From: Cheiracanthium punctorium
Lineage: Eukaryota; Arthropoda; Arachnida; Araneae; Cheiracanthiidae
DNA: 64,000 nt
Direction: 5' to 3'
Assembly: GCA_038373885.1 (NCBI GenBank)
Contig: JAWZYV010017527.1
Location: forward strand, 620,001-684,000
Positions 22,948 to 34,705 of this stretch are shown here, piece after piece. Position numbers and translations under genes: made by a program. The stretch's first letter is position 1. The number at the start of each line of letters is the position of its first letter. The notes beneath the pieces are model-generated. The model worked only from the letters and a program-made list of their open reading frames with translations. It searched no databases and had not been told where the DNA came from.

Positions 22948-23042
22948 GCTTATTTTGTAAATTCAAATGAATTTACAAGGGGGAAAAAAAAAATTTGTGC
23001 CCTTTTCCGAATTTTGGTTAGGATACACCAATGTATCTGGTG
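22948..23042 (+). repeat. Dispersed repeat R, copy 1
   Basis: TTTTGTAAATTCAAATGAATTTACAAG, then an A-run, TTTTCCGAATTTTGG and CACCAATG. The same order is found at 26767-26871. The left part contains the target site of the hAT at 22468, which may therefore have inserted into it. Confidence 0.65.
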
Positions 23043-24171
23043 AAGGTGTTTTTGAACGAAATTTATTATGATTTTATTCATAATGGATTCAATCCAATAC
23101 CATACACACAATCGCAGACACACACAAATCTTTTTTTCAATTCGAATTGTGAATTTGTGGAAATATTCCAGCTACAATTTTAAAATTACAGGTACGTAGC
23201 GCCAAGCATTATGCAATCTTTTTGCTACATTTCATGCATGTTATTTTTCAAATTTCTAATTATTTCATTAAATCAGTTATTTTTTATCAAATATCTTGTA
23301 TAAACTTTTTTTAAATACTTATATTTTTAGGATACACTTTTCAAATTATAATTAGCTGAAATAAAATAGAAATGCAGTTTTACTTGGTTTTTGACATGAT
23401 GTTAAAAAACATGGTAACATTTGGTAAAAACAATCATGCGTCAACATCTTGCAGAACAGCTTTAGTACTACCCATCTGCCTTTTTTTCTTTTTTTGCTAA
23501 ACCTGCACCAAGTACAGTGTTTGGAAAAAGGCTTACTTTTCAGATTCTTGATGCTTCTCCGTGTTTCAGAACAGCAGCCATCTTGTTTCCAAACCAAAAA
23601 AAAAAACCAAAAAACAAAAAACATATTTAAAACTATTATTCACGATTACTTTGATATTATTATTTAAGTGCACATAAAGGTAAATGTATGTGATTTGCTT
23701 GCTGAGGACTCTTTTTTGTGTGTGTGTGTGTGTGTGTCAGTCAGTGTCAGTAAAGCAGGCTGCCACTCTTAAACAGATATATCTGACCTGCCGTTTGCAT
23801 AATAAAGTCAAAATTAAAATTTTTATTAGAGGTAGCGGGAGGGGGGGCAATTGGTTGAACTATTGCGTATGGATGTATTTTTACTGGTGAAAGACAGTCA
23901 GATATCAGCTCTTTGGACAAGGCACAAGACAGCGGTCCTATCGAATTTGCGAATATCGAATCGAATGCATAATTTTTAACATTACAAGTTACATTAAATT
24001 AAAAATTTTGAATATTTGTGATGAAATCAAGTAAATAATCAGAAATTTTACTCTTGAGAGATAACTTTAGTAGTTATTATGATTACATAAAAGGAAGTTT
24101 TGGGAGCCCCTAAAAATCGGGAACCCAGGACCCGTGCACCGAATGCCCCCCCCCCCCCCGTAAACCAGTCC
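23043..24171. other. No gene recognised
   Basis: AT-rich. The minus frame 23352-23624 and plus frame 23449-23667 overlap on opposite strands and neither has a domain. A transposon-like fragment with GACCCGTGCACCG and a C-run lies at 24100-24175. Confidence 0.45.
23708..23738. repeat. (GT)n microsatellite
   Basis: About ten uninterrupted TG units. Confidence 0.9.
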
Positions 24172-24234
24172 CTGGGTTCATACGCTCCTTAAATACTCCT
24201 TAAATGTCATTTTGTAAAATGAGTATGAACCCTG
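24172..24234. mobile_element. Minimal inverted-end remnant
   Basis: CTGGGTTCATAC at the left and GTATGAACCCTG at the right, only 63 bp apart, with CTCCTTAAATACTCC between. Probably a hAT element reduced to its ends. Confidence 0.5.
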
Positions 24235-24687
24235 TGTGACGAACTGAGTCGGGCAGTGAGTGGGCCGCTTCAAACTTGCCAACACTGGAAAAGAAATAAA
24301 CCCTGGTATATGGGCATCCCACGAGAACCATTTCTGACAGGTAGTGCACTTGAATCTGAATCCTCTCGCAATGCTATATGCTTTCGTGGATTTGGCGGAA
24401 CGGCGTCCAAGAACGTTCATAATAGCATCCGGTCTTTTAATTTACACACTTAACATTCGCATTCCACGGCTGCTTGAGTTGGGCCTTGGCATCTCGGGGT
24501 CTCCTCCCAGTGGCACTCGAATAACCTCTGGACATAAAGGAGCGAGAACAGAAATGAGGTTTCAGCGCTTTAAATAATCGTTATTATTATTATTATTTAT
24601 TTGAATCGGGGTGACTGACCCTGGGCGTGTCTGCGACTTGGGTTGTCACTTGACTGTCATTCTGGAGATGGATGGGTCGCCGCAAAT

Positions 24688-24925
24688 GGCCGAGCGGTTT
24701 TTTTTCCCGACTTCGGGCCCCGCCATGGCCGAGTGGGTAAAGCCGCCGAAGATGGTAGACGGTTGAGTTGTGAAAGTCCCGCGGCTGTGGACCTAACGGT
24801 CTGGAGTTTGTGTCGGTTTTCTCCAGGCGTAAAGTGAATACGCGTTAGAGCTTCTTAAAAAGTCCTCCGACAAAGGCATCCCTCGTGGTGGGCAGATAGC
24901 CCATGCGTATCTTTGACTTAACAAC
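24688..24925 (+). mobile_element. tRNA-derived SINE (family S) with doubled head
   Basis: CATGGCCGAGTGGGTAAAGCC (A box) at 24724, GATGGTAGACGG, CTAACGGTCTGGAGTTTG, GTCGGTTTTCTCCAGG, GCGTTAGAGC and CCTCCGACAAAGGCATCCC follow in family order. A second A-box-like AAATGGCCGAGCGG stands 30 bases upstream. The B box is damaged. Confidence 0.8.
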
Positions 24926-25072
24926 ACAAACTTCCAGACTTCGGAAAGATTACAATCAACTGCAACCGCTTAAAATTTCGCGTACATTGTTAGTGTACCG
25001 GAGTCTTTGAAGTGCTTTGTCCATGGATCAATACTTTAGCATAACTATCTCCACAGTAAAAAAAGTCAGACG

Positions 25073-25272
25073 CATGTACGTCCATGGGGGGGGGGGCAAG
25101 GTAGGGCACTTGCCCCGCCCCTAGAGTTTTAGGTTAGTGTTTCATGATGTAAACAAATCACAAAAACAGAACTAAATTTGTTAAAAGTTTGAAATTTGAG
25201 CTCCCCCCCCCCCTAGAAAATTTTTTTGAAGTTTGCCCCCCCCCCCCAGAAAAATTCCTATGGGCGCCCATG
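25073..25272. mobile_element. Short hAT-like MITE
   Basis: The right end CCTATGGGCGCCCATG and the left GTCCATGGGGGG give a loose inverted pair, with long G/C runs inside. The flanks GTCAGACG (25065-25072) and GTCAGACC (25273-25280) match at 7 of 8. Confidence 0.65.
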
Positions 25273-25369
25273 GTCAGACCTCAGGGGACTTTCACCTCAG
25301 GGGACCTCGGGGAGGGGGCAAAGATACGCACTAACACTAACTCCGGGAGCTAACGCAAGTGCGCATGTA

Positions 25370-25702
25370 CAGTAGACCCCCCCCCCCCCCCCCCAATAAC
25401 ACGGATTAGTAGAACACGGCGAAAAAATTGCGATCGTTTTCGTATAACACACTGAAAGAGACTCGTACAGCACGGTATAACGAAAGGCACGTTCGGATTG
25501 TATTACGTTTCGGCTCCTGTAATTAATATATAACTTTTGAATGGCAACACTCAACATCATTGTGTTTCCAAGGAGTGCCAATAAGTTTTGCCGCGATTAT
25601 GCAGTGCAATTTGCATTCCAGGTTGAGTATAGCTCAGGTTTCGTACAACACCAATTCATATAGCATGGAACGTATTTACCGTGTTATGGGGGGGGGGTAC
25701 TG
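25370..25702. mobile_element. Inverted-end element with C/G runs
   Basis: Left CAGTAGACC, an 18-C run, AATAACACGG. Right CCGTGTTATGG, a G-run, TACTG. The ends pair after allowing for the homopolymer. ACACGG/CCGTG repeats recur inside. No TSD seen. Confidence 0.6.
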
Positions 25703-26766
25703 TATTTTCCGATCTGCTAATATAAAAAGGAATCTCCTGGCGGAAAATTAATTGCTTATTCGTATCAATGACACTACACATTTAATTTTGTCCACTTTAA
25801 GTAATGAACTTCATATTCTATTTTTTAACATCACTATAGTTTTCGTGGTAACGGGATCCGTTGTTGGCCATTTAAGCTGTAAAGTTCAACAATCCAATGA
25901 AACTGAATTCATTTCTACAGTCATTAGACTCGGAAAATGAAAATAAGTAAATATAAAACGAATATACCATTACCTTACTGGCTTTTTAAAAAGACTGAAT
26001 TTTCATGCAAATTTAAATATTTTCAATTTTATTTCCTTCGCATGTGGGACGTCATTTCTACGTAGAACATTATTTGCTATATCTCGGGCAAATCCATCCG
26101 GAGCCCACGTAAGCACTTGCATTGGCCTCCTGCGTTAATTAGCCCTTTTGTGGCTGTTTTTTTTTTTTTTTTTTTTAACTTTAGCTCTGCAGATGATTCC
26201 TACCTTAAGTATTGATCCATGAAATCTATATGATCCATTAAAAAGTAATAACGGATTTTTAATGACAAATCAGCTGTGCTTAAAACGATGGGTTCATATT
26301 TCTTACATTTCAAAGCAAAAATTTCATGGATTATTGATTTTTTCTTTTAAGAAAAATACGTGAAAGAGAGGAGAGTGGCCGCCTACTTTTCTTGTCGGGC
26401 GGAATTTAAACTGCTCTAATATTGGTGTTTAGGTATTCGTGTGTGCTAAACATCGATGAAAATTTCGCTGTAAAACATTTTTCTCTTTTCGAAATAGAGG
26501 ATATGTGAAAATAATGTTTTGAATCGTACCCTCCATAGATTACGGATTTAAGAAAATTCTGACTAATCCAGTCCCCCACGTTGTCGCAAACCTCACGTAC
26601 ATACCAAATTTGGTAGTGTGCTATCTACATCAGTAGCTTTGGTTAAGCGAAATGTTGACATATGAAAAAAAACATTACTTTCCTGCCCCCCAAATATAGA
26701 CCTGTTCTATTGGCACATTCAGAGGGGGCACGTGCCTCTCTCGCTTACGAAATAAATTTACCGTTT
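25703..26766. other. No gene recognised
   Basis: AT-rich with a 22-T run at 26159. No open frame of coding character. Confidence 0.5.
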
Positions 26767-26871
26767 GGTGGACTGATTTATTTTGAAAATTCAAATTAAT
26801 TTACAAGAAAAAGGGAAACAACGAATTCTGTGTTTTCTCCAGAATTTTTTCGTGGATCCGCCAATGACTTC
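26767..26871 (+). repeat. Dispersed repeat R, copy 2
   Basis: GACTGATTTATTTTGAAAATTC, AATTAATTTACAAG, an A-rich block, CCAGAATTTTTTCGTGG and CGCCAATG, in the same order as 22948-23042. It may be one end of a hAT element (GGATCCGCCAATG at the right). Confidence 0.6.
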
Positions 26872-27079
26872 TAAATATTGTTAAGATTGAAATACAAATA
26901 TAGACTCCATATTTGGGATGATTCAAAAATATTAAGTTGTGAAAAATGGGTTTTGACAGTTTCAAAGTAAATCTGCACAAAAGGGTATGGGAGAAGGAAT
27001 ACATAGATGTTAATTTGTCAAATACTGAGGACATTATAATATGGAATATTTACTTTACGGGATTTTTTTTTTTTTAATA

Positions 27080-27563
27080 CTGGGTTTCTACAGACCTGGA
27101 AAGTCAGGGATTTGGGAAAAAAGTCAGGGAAATTTGAAGAAAGGTCTGGGAAATACAAGAATATTTGAATTTTGCGGCAAAATCAAGAAAATACTTCCTG
27201 TTTGAACCTAATTGTAGAAATTGTTTTATTTTCATTTTCTTATTTAACCTTATAAATAATTGTAAAATGTGTCCTTTATTAACATATGTTCAGTTGAAAT
27301 ATTCTTAATTTTATCCTAAATTATTATCAAACATGGTTTTTGTTAGAATCCAGTGATGTCAAATAATATTTCAGTGTAGATTGATTTTATTATTATTATT
27401 TGTAAAAAAAGGTGCAAAATATATAAATATTAATTAAAGGATGTAATATTAAAAATAGAAGCGCAAATTCAGGAAAGCACACTAGATAAAAAGTCAGGGA
27501 AGAGCATGATAGATGCCAGGGAAAGTCAGGGAAGCAAAAGCTGTGAAATCTGTAGAAACCCTG
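27080..27563. mobile_element. Inverted-end element family F, copy 1
   Basis: Left CTGGGTTTCTACAGACC, right TCTGTAGAAACCCTG. The subterminal zones repeat AAAGTCAGGGA. The interior, including a TTA microsatellite, is shared with 35367-35890. No clear TSD. The ends are hAT-like. Confidence 0.75.
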
Positions 27564-28169
27564 TATTAGAAATTTTTCTATTGCCAAAACCAAACAAACG
27601 TCGGAGCAGTGATACAAACCAACATTATTTCAATTGAAGAATGCCTGTCTCTAGAGATTGTCATAAATCCACAAGTTCTCTCTAAATTATCAAGTTTTTT
27701 TTTTTCTTTCTTTAAATCGCAGTTCTCTTATTTTTGCCACAGAAAACAATAAACCGGGGAGCCTACCCTGCTTGGCGACTTTTATCTGTGTCATAAAACC
27801 TGGTCTTAGAAGAAAGATTTTCATGTTCTGCCCATAAAAAACAAGGAGATGGGCGTCCACTTAACTGACCTTTCAGGTTCACGCGCACTTATCTGCTTGC
27901 TGTCGACGGTCAAATCGGAAACAAAATAAAAATAATATAAATGGCGACCGGTAATTTTTTTTTTTTTCGGTCGATGACTCGGCGTGCTGCTCCCGGAAAG
28001 GTCGAGAAGGTAACAGACGATGTTGCTAGTGCCGTCTCGACCGGTTGGTGTGCGAACGGCATCGCTTGACTGGCCCCTTCCGATTGTTTGGTTTGTTTTA
28101 CGCAGTAAATCAAAATAAGTGCTGAAGCGAACGTTTGTTTGTTGCATCAATACGCTGGTGTACAGGTAG

Positions 28170-29808
28170 GAGTGGTCGCCGCTTATTCCGGTCACATCGG
28201 TGCGGATTGAAATGGACCGGAATAACCGAAATCCGAATAATTAAACGGCGGGGACTCAAGTAAAAGTGAGAAAATTTAAGAAAACAGTCTATGAATTAAA
28301 TCAAAAATGTGAACTATAGTCGTCAAGAGTTTAACGTATGCACATATTTATTAAAGAATCGAGAAGTGAACAAGCGAAATAATAGGTATGTACATTTATT
28401 TAAAAAAACATTTCAACTTCTTGGAGGGGTGGGGAGGGAATCCGAAATTAAAGGCTGTTTTAGGGGCTTAGCAAATTTAATCTCACTCACTTAATGTTCA
28501 AAAGAGGTGATGTGATCATTTACTTTGTTCTCCTCAAATGCTTTATGTAAAAAGTCTATACCGTTCAGCAAATCTACTATTGTGACACGTAACCGGTTCA
28601 GGTGCACACAGTCGTCATCATCATCGGGTGCAAAGGCGCAGAGAGCCAAGTCGGGGCCCCGGGGATAAAATCTTTGGGGTCCCTTTGCTATCCAGAAATC
28701 CTTTTGATGTATTAGATCAATCATTTATTCTTTATTAAAATTATTAATCATTTAAAGAAACTTTACAATAATAATAGGAAAATAATTAATAGAATTAAAA
28801 TTATTAATTTAAAAGAGTATTATACTTTAATAAACACCCGTGCTCTAAAAAATACCAACATTTTGTTTTGAAGGTTTCGTCACCTCCATAGAGAAACTGT
28901 ATTTGAAACGTTAACATTTTTGCATGGCATGTTTCCCCAGTATTGAAAAAAATTAATATTTTAATTCATACTTCCATGCAAGCAGGCAGCCAAAAAAATT
29001 TCAGGAGGCCAAAAAGTGGAAATTTCAAAATTCCTCATAGAAAGTCTTGATCTTTAACATTTTGTTAAGGAAAATTCAAAATTTCGGAGGTTGGGTGGGC
29101 CCATAGTCTCTCCTCTGGCTATACCCTTTCTTCCACTATTTAACAATGTGTCTCGGAAAAAAAATGATTTCTTGTTAAATAAATCTTTTCTACTTTTAGT
29201 CATGGCAAACCGTTGAATAACACCGTCAATGTCTACTTTTCTTGCAAAAGAAGACTCAATCAGAAACACTCCTCGTTTTTGTCAAGTTGGTGGTTTATGC
29301 TCTAGCTGGCTTTTTGTAATTTCATTCAAAAATTAATTTGAAACATCCGGGGACATAATCTGAATTTGGACTTTTTTTTTTTTTTTTACAAAATTGACAA
29401 CACACAATTAAGTATTATATAAACAGCAAAATCAGGGCCCCTTCACAAGCTGTGGCCGCGGGGATTTTCCCCCTGCTTCTCCCCCTCCCTCTCTGCGCCA
29501 CTGATCAGGTGTACCATTGGGAGTAAGAGTGATCATTATTTTTATTCAAATTCTGTAAAGTGTACTAACAATTATTTTGACTGAATTACCGTAACACCTC
29601 CACACAAATATGAGTCATCTTTGACTGGCTTTCACTTCGACCCAAAAGCTGATTGCAAAAATTTTGCCTTATCTCCAAAGATAACTTTGCCCGGATAAAC
29701 CGGCACTCACTACCAAGGTAACCGGCGGAAAAACCAGTGTAATTTGGCTATTTCGTTCTGCTCCTGCAGATTTTCACCAGAATAAGCGGCTCACCGGATA
29801 AACCACTG
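28170..29808. mobile_element. Possible larger element carrying a nested hAT
   Basis: Left GAGTGGTCGCCGCTTATTCC, right AATAAGCGGCTCACCGG followed by ATAAACCACTG. CCGGATAAACC-type phrases repeat at the right (29690-29820) and CCGGAATAACCG at the left. The inverted relation is clear but the borders are approximate and no firm TSD exists. Confidence 0.4.
28631..29503. mobile_element. hAT element, 873 bp, nested
   Basis: Left CAAAGGCGCAGAGAG, right CTCTCTGCGCCACTG. The flanks ATCGGGTG (28623-28630) and ATCAGGTG (29504-29511) match at 7 of 8. GGGGCCCCGGGG and AGGGCCCCTT lie subterminally. No transposase seen. Confidence 0.8.
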
Positions 29809-31106
29809 ACACCGGATAAACCGTTTGTGGGTGGAATTATTTAAGGGAATTTAAGGACCAGACGGGGATGCACGACAAAAGCTAACCCGTGAAACCACAA
29901 AACCATGCCCCAAACACAATGGGGAGACTTTTCTCCGCAATACAGCAAGAAGATACTGAAAAGTACATTGAATTGGCATTCTTAGTGTATGAGAACGGAC
30001 TCGCATGAGAGTGTGAGTTGGCCTTTATAGGTAGAGTGGATTGCGCCAAATTGATTGCTCAAAAATCCTAGTTTTTCATCATTTTCAGGTAGATCTTTTC
30101 AGTGCAAGAACACTTCACAAGTATAGGAATGCCCATAACAGATTATCTGGCTGTGCTGTTAAACGTGGAAAGTAGATATTCATTCTTTTTGTTCTCGCAC
30201 TCTGTTTTACTAACGAGAGGTAGATTTCAGTGTATTTAAACTTCGAGCTTTAAAAAGCATCCACGAGATCAGTTCCTCCCATATTGCATTCACAAAATAA
30301 ATTGCTGTATTGGATAAATAAAGAACCTGCACGGGCAACTGCGTACGTACAATAAATTACACTTGCTTTTGTTGGTTTGGTGTTGAATTCGACGCGTGAA
30401 CAGGCATTTCCTGCCCCAGCATTGGAACTGGATTGGCGCAGTTTCCACCTTCATTCGGATGATCATCACGTCTAAAGTTTATTTTTTATTTTAGTTCTCT
30501 ATCTCAGACTTCCTCCTGTAAATTTCGCCGGGTCGTGTGCCGAATTTTAATTCGTCGGGCTCATCCTGATCGGTCCGGTCTTTTAAGTCATTCCATTGGC
30601 TCGGTTATATGTTCGAAATTTCTGCGCCATTTTGTTGTCAATCTGGTTCCTATTTTCTTGTTGGAGGAAAACACTCCATGTTTAGGACGACGCTGTTAGC
30701 AAATACTTGCCACAAAAAAATGTCTGCGCGTTAACGTTTCAAACAAGAACATCTGAATGAAAACATCTACTCAATTTATTATAAATCGAACTGCTTAAAT
30801 AAAAAAAAAAAAAAAAATGTTGAATAAAAACGCAACTAATCCTGAAGATGGTGTCAGTATATTTTTTGTGTACTTTTTCTTTTTGCACTTTTCTCCCATC
30901 GGAAAGCCAGCATGCAGAGCAACTTGAGCGGAATGCTCAATTTAAACATTTAAAGCTCCATGGCTCAGAACAAAAGAAAATTGTTTATTTTAATCTCTTG
31001 AAAAATGTCATACTGCGTAATCTCGAGGAGTTGTTAAAAATCCTACAAATTGGGAAGTTATTTTGAAACGACGTATGTTTTGGGCCAGTTTGTCAATATC
31101 ATTATA
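29809..31106. other. No gene recognised
   Basis: Ordinary AT-rich DNA. The 72-codon frame at 30848-31066 has a hydrophobic start but no supporting feature. A 16-A run lies at 30802. Confidence 0.5.
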
Positions 31107-31549
31107 CAGGGTGAATCTAAACTCTTGGACAAAACTTTAAGGGGTGATAGGGCACATAATAAGGAGCCAGAATCCCATAGCAATGTGGGGTCAAAAACTC
31201 AGTTTTCACTTACCTGGTAATAATCACTTTGTGAAAAGTATTGACGTGTTCGTCTAATTTCTTAACCAAGTTTCATAAACAATAGGCTCGTCTCCAAAAA
31301 TTTCATCCGTGAAATAAAATAGCATTTTGAAGCTGTGAATTTTAGTCTTCTGTTTTCGGAGAAAAATACGTTAGTTTCTGACGGACAATGGTCGGAAAGT
31401 GCACTGTTGTTTCAGCACTTTTTCCAAAGTGATTATGAACAGCTACATGAAGACGATGTTGCCGACCCCACATTGCTATGTGATTCTTATTTCTTATTAT
31501 GTGCCCTATCACCTCTTAAAGTTTTGTCCAAGAGTTTAGATTCACCCTA
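31107..31549. mobile_element. Element with about 86-bp terminal inverted repeats
   Basis: The left arm starts CAGGGTGAATCTAAACTC, the right arm ends GAGTTTAGATTCACCCTA. The arms stay about 90% identical through TTGGACAAAACTTTAA, GATAGGGCACATAATAA and ATAGCAATGTGGGGTC. The 443-bp body is non-coding; the frame at 31335-31550 simply reads into the right arm. TSD unclear (TA possible), so the superfamily is open. Confidence 0.85.
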
Positions 31550-31747
31550 ATTTTTAATTTACGACAACGTGTTCTCGACTGCCGTCAAAAAATAAAAATA
31601 AAAATTCCAGTTAGTTTACTCGGTTAGTTTTCGAATGGAGTAATATTATAACTTACGGCGACGTTGTAATTTTTTTTTTCTTTACATAGTAACCGTTAGA
31701 GGAACGTGATCTTGACGTTAAAAAACGTTTCATTGTCCGATGTAATT

Positions 31748-31974
31748 CAGGGATCGATGCCGGCAAAATTTGTGTCCCAAAAATACAATCGATTAAAACA
31801 CCTTTCAATGGCACTTTACCGTATATTTTAATTTATTTTTTAAATTACTTTAGGTCAAAAAATAACTTTTCACAAAAATTGCTATAAAAATCACAAAAAT
31901 GATGCTGAAATTCACAAAAAGAGTTTTCACAAAAAAATGGGACCCTGGAAAAAAAATTCCTGGATCGACCCTTG
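31748..31974 (+). mobile_element. Family D MITE, copy 1
   Basis: CAGGGATCGATGCCGGC at the left, TCCTGGATCGACCCTTG at the right. Shared internal phrases with 46764 and 55466: ATAGATTAAAAC-like, GGCACTTTACCGTATATTTT, TTTTCACAAAAAAATGGGACC. Confidence 0.75.
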
Positions 31975-32332
31975 CAGTTTAAATTTCGAGACATAGCCCG
32001 CTTAATCAAACTGATATGCGCGTATTGGCCGACAGTGCTTTAAGCCTATTTGACCCCCATTTTCTTTCCAAGACCCAACAAAAATTACCGGGGAGTAAAG
32101 AGCTATCGATAAACGGCGGTGACGTCACGGTTCCTGGGGGCGAGTGGAAGTGGCTTCCGTCTGTCTTCTCATCAAGGGTGGAGAAATCTTTGCAGTGGTA
32201 TTTATTCACTCTGAGAGATGAGAGCCGATTGTTCACACATCTCTCGTGTCTTGAGCAATGCGATAAGCTATCGCTTTGCATTCCATCCCCTCCCCCCCTC
32301 CTTTTGGAAATCTATATTTGCCCACTTGATAG

Positions 32333-32743
32333 TTAACCCTTTAACGCGCAGTGTTCCCGCTCTGGGAACACCAAACTCTGACGTTTTGACTGTTGCCAGT
32401 CACGAAGAATAGATTGGATTTCTATAAAAATAGTGGCGGGTGACATAGATCCATGAGAATCCTTTACTTTTTAGCACGTCCTTTCCCCTAAACAAAATGG
32501 TCACGATTCTTTTTAACAGCACTGACATCGGCTGAAAAATGGAAGAATGCGAGAAACAGCTGGATAGATTGCCCAATACTGAAAAAAGGGCAGCCGTTGC
32601 CATTGCTCGACTTAACGACCAGCAAGAGAGCACGCGATGAACGTTTCGATCTTCCGCCATCTTGCTGGTCGTTAAGTCGAGCGATGGTTGCAACGGCTGC
32701 CCATTTTTCAGCATTGGGAAAGGGTTGAGCCTCCAAGGGTTAA
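32333..32743 (-). mobile_element. piggyBac-type palindromic MITE, copy 5 (core deleted)
   Basis: TTAA at 32333 and 32740. The right-end block TTTAACGCGCAGTGTTCCC comes first, so it lies in reverse. The central hairpin is shortened: AGCAAGAGAGCACGCGATGA shows a deletion of about 80 bases across the palindrome core. Confidence 0.9.
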
Positions 32744-32872
32744 CCTTTCGAAGCGCAACTATTTCCTCATGCTGAAAAAAAGGGCAGCCGTTGCCATCAC
32801 TCGGTTTAACGACCAGCAAGATGGCGGTCGATCGATTCGTTCATCGCGTGCCACAGATCTGGAGACCCTCTC
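32740..32872 (+). mobile_element. piggyBac-type MITE, copy 6 (truncated)
   Basis: Starts at the same TTAA that ends copy 5 (TTAACCTTTCGAAGCGCA). Continues through CAAGATGGCGGTCGATCG to CAGATCTGGAGACCC, then stops. Only the left arm remains. Confidence 0.85.
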
Positions 32873-34562
32873 GGGAGTTTTCTCTGCAAACCGTCAAGCA
32901 TTTCTTTTTTGGATCGCGAATAACACTGAACAGTTTTTTGTGCCATGATATTGCAATGATTGCAGGTTAGTACGCAAGCTTTACGTCAAGAGTCAAATAA
33001 TTTTTTTTTTTTTTTTTTTTTTAGAAACAATATATATGTTATTACGCTTTTTGTGTTTTTTAATCGTTTTGGACTTTTTTTAATCTTCGAATAATGTAAA
33101 AGTTTTATCTTGAAGTGGTTGCCGGTAATTGTTAGAGTCGGGGATCAGTGTAACTGTATAGTAGTAGGATTGTAGCCGGGGGAGGGGGGGGGGAGGATAT
33201 CTCGCTCTTTTTGTTCTGTTCTATTCCCCCCCCCTTTATTTGAGATTCTGAAGTTGGCAGCTATGTTGCAAAAACTGTGTCATAGCAACACTGTAGCAAA
33301 TTTTAAGTGTTCGAAAGAAAGTGGATTCTGTCTCCCTAATTCTTCGCCAAATTAACTTAAAATAACGACGAAGGCGGACAACATCTAATTTCGACGTCTT
33401 CCTCCCCCCCCCCCCCCCCCTTTCCTCTCTCGACTTCTAAATATCTCTTCATCAGAGAGAATTTAATCGGAACCTTTTAATCCTGTTAGTGTCCCCGGTT
33501 CCGAAAAAGAGAGGCAGGCAGGCGACTCCGTTAATTGGAATTATTTTTAGGCGTCTTCTCCGGTGACGATTTAATTTAGTTACAGTTTTATGTCGTAGAT
33601 CGCGTAGTGTTTCCGCAGCTTTTTGCGATGTTTACGAGTTTTGCTTGTAATTCTTTTTTTTGATGTGTTAAAGTTTTCACGTTTCGCTTATTTTTAACAC
33701 TTTCCCATAATGCAGTTGGAAAGCGTTTGTGATTTCGGGTCGTCTGTCCGTCCTATTAATTTTCGGCCAGTATGCAGGCCCTAATTATCGCACGGGCAAA
33801 AGGGGCATATGCCCCAGGCCCCCCGATTTTGAGGGGTCCTTAATTATTACAGTACGTGAATTTAGTTTCTTTTTTTGTTTTTGTATTTTTCAATGTAGTA
33901 ATGCCTAATTTTTTTCGGTTATGAATTTACAAGTCACAAATACTCAAATTTTTTTTTCTTAATTCTACTTCTCCATACAAAAAATATCGCAGCAGATGAA
34001 CGATTTCTGCAAAAAGAAGTGGCAACTAGGACGGCTGCTAGATTTTAAGTGATTACTCGGCAAGTTGCCGGACCCACTGAAGTTTTTTAGGTTCTGGCTA
34101 CCCAGCAAGAACAAGGCACCCACAAATAGAAATTTTGCCGATTGTGGTTAATATTATGAAAAGTCAGGCTTTTAGTTGTATTTTTTAAATCTTTATTTTT
34201 AATTAAGCTTATTTCATAATGTTGGTGTTTCATATGCTTGTAATGTTCATAAAAATTCTCATTTATCTAATATTAGTATATTTCATGTTGGATACATTTA
34301 ATCATGATAAAGGGGACATAGTCGGCTTTTAAAAATTTTTGTTTTATGAACGCAGAACAATTAAAAATTCACGCCGAGATCTATAAACGCTATTAGATCT
34401 AAGCACCGGCTTCATTTTTTTTTTTTGCAGAATGTCAAATGATCTACTGAGCAGTCTGCGAAATATTGATGTAGAGAAATTTTAAATGAAAGCAAAAAGT
34501 TATTTCGATGCAGGTGTGACAAAAACTGCTAAAACTTTCTGGGAAAGAAAATGTGCACTCAT
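32873..34562. other. No gene recognised
   Basis: Contains a T-run at 33000-33022, G- and C-runs (33178-33195, 33402-33420), and a transposon-like GGGGCATATGCCCCAGGCCC fragment at 33801. No coding frame. Confidence 0.45.
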
Positions 34563-34705
34563 GGCCTTATTCGCGAAACACTTGACAGGCGGATTAATCC
34601 TAAAACGCGTGTTAAAGTCATCGGCATATAAGATATCTTACCAATGACTTTAACACGCGAGTTCGGATTAGTTAGCCTGTCAAGTGTTCGGTGAATGAAG
34701 CCGTT
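34563..34705. mobile_element. Palindromic MITE-like foldback
   Basis: GGCCTTATTCGCGAAACACTTGACAGG at the left pairs with CCTGTCAAGTGTTCGGTGAATGAAGCC at the right. ACGCGTGTTAAAGTCAT pairs with ATGACTTTAACACGCG. The arms are about 58 bp and the centre about 24 bp (with AGATATCT). Confidence 0.85.

Noticed and set aside
27821..28195. 124-codon minus-strand open frame
   Set aside because: Includes a poly-Lys stretch from a T-run and reads into a transposon-like end at 28170; no domain.
32400..32948. Long open frames (up to 139 codons) at 32.4-32.9 kb and similar ones at 41.3-43.6 kb
   Set aside because: They lie wholly in the palindromic MITE and recur with it on both strands, so they are by-products of the repeat.
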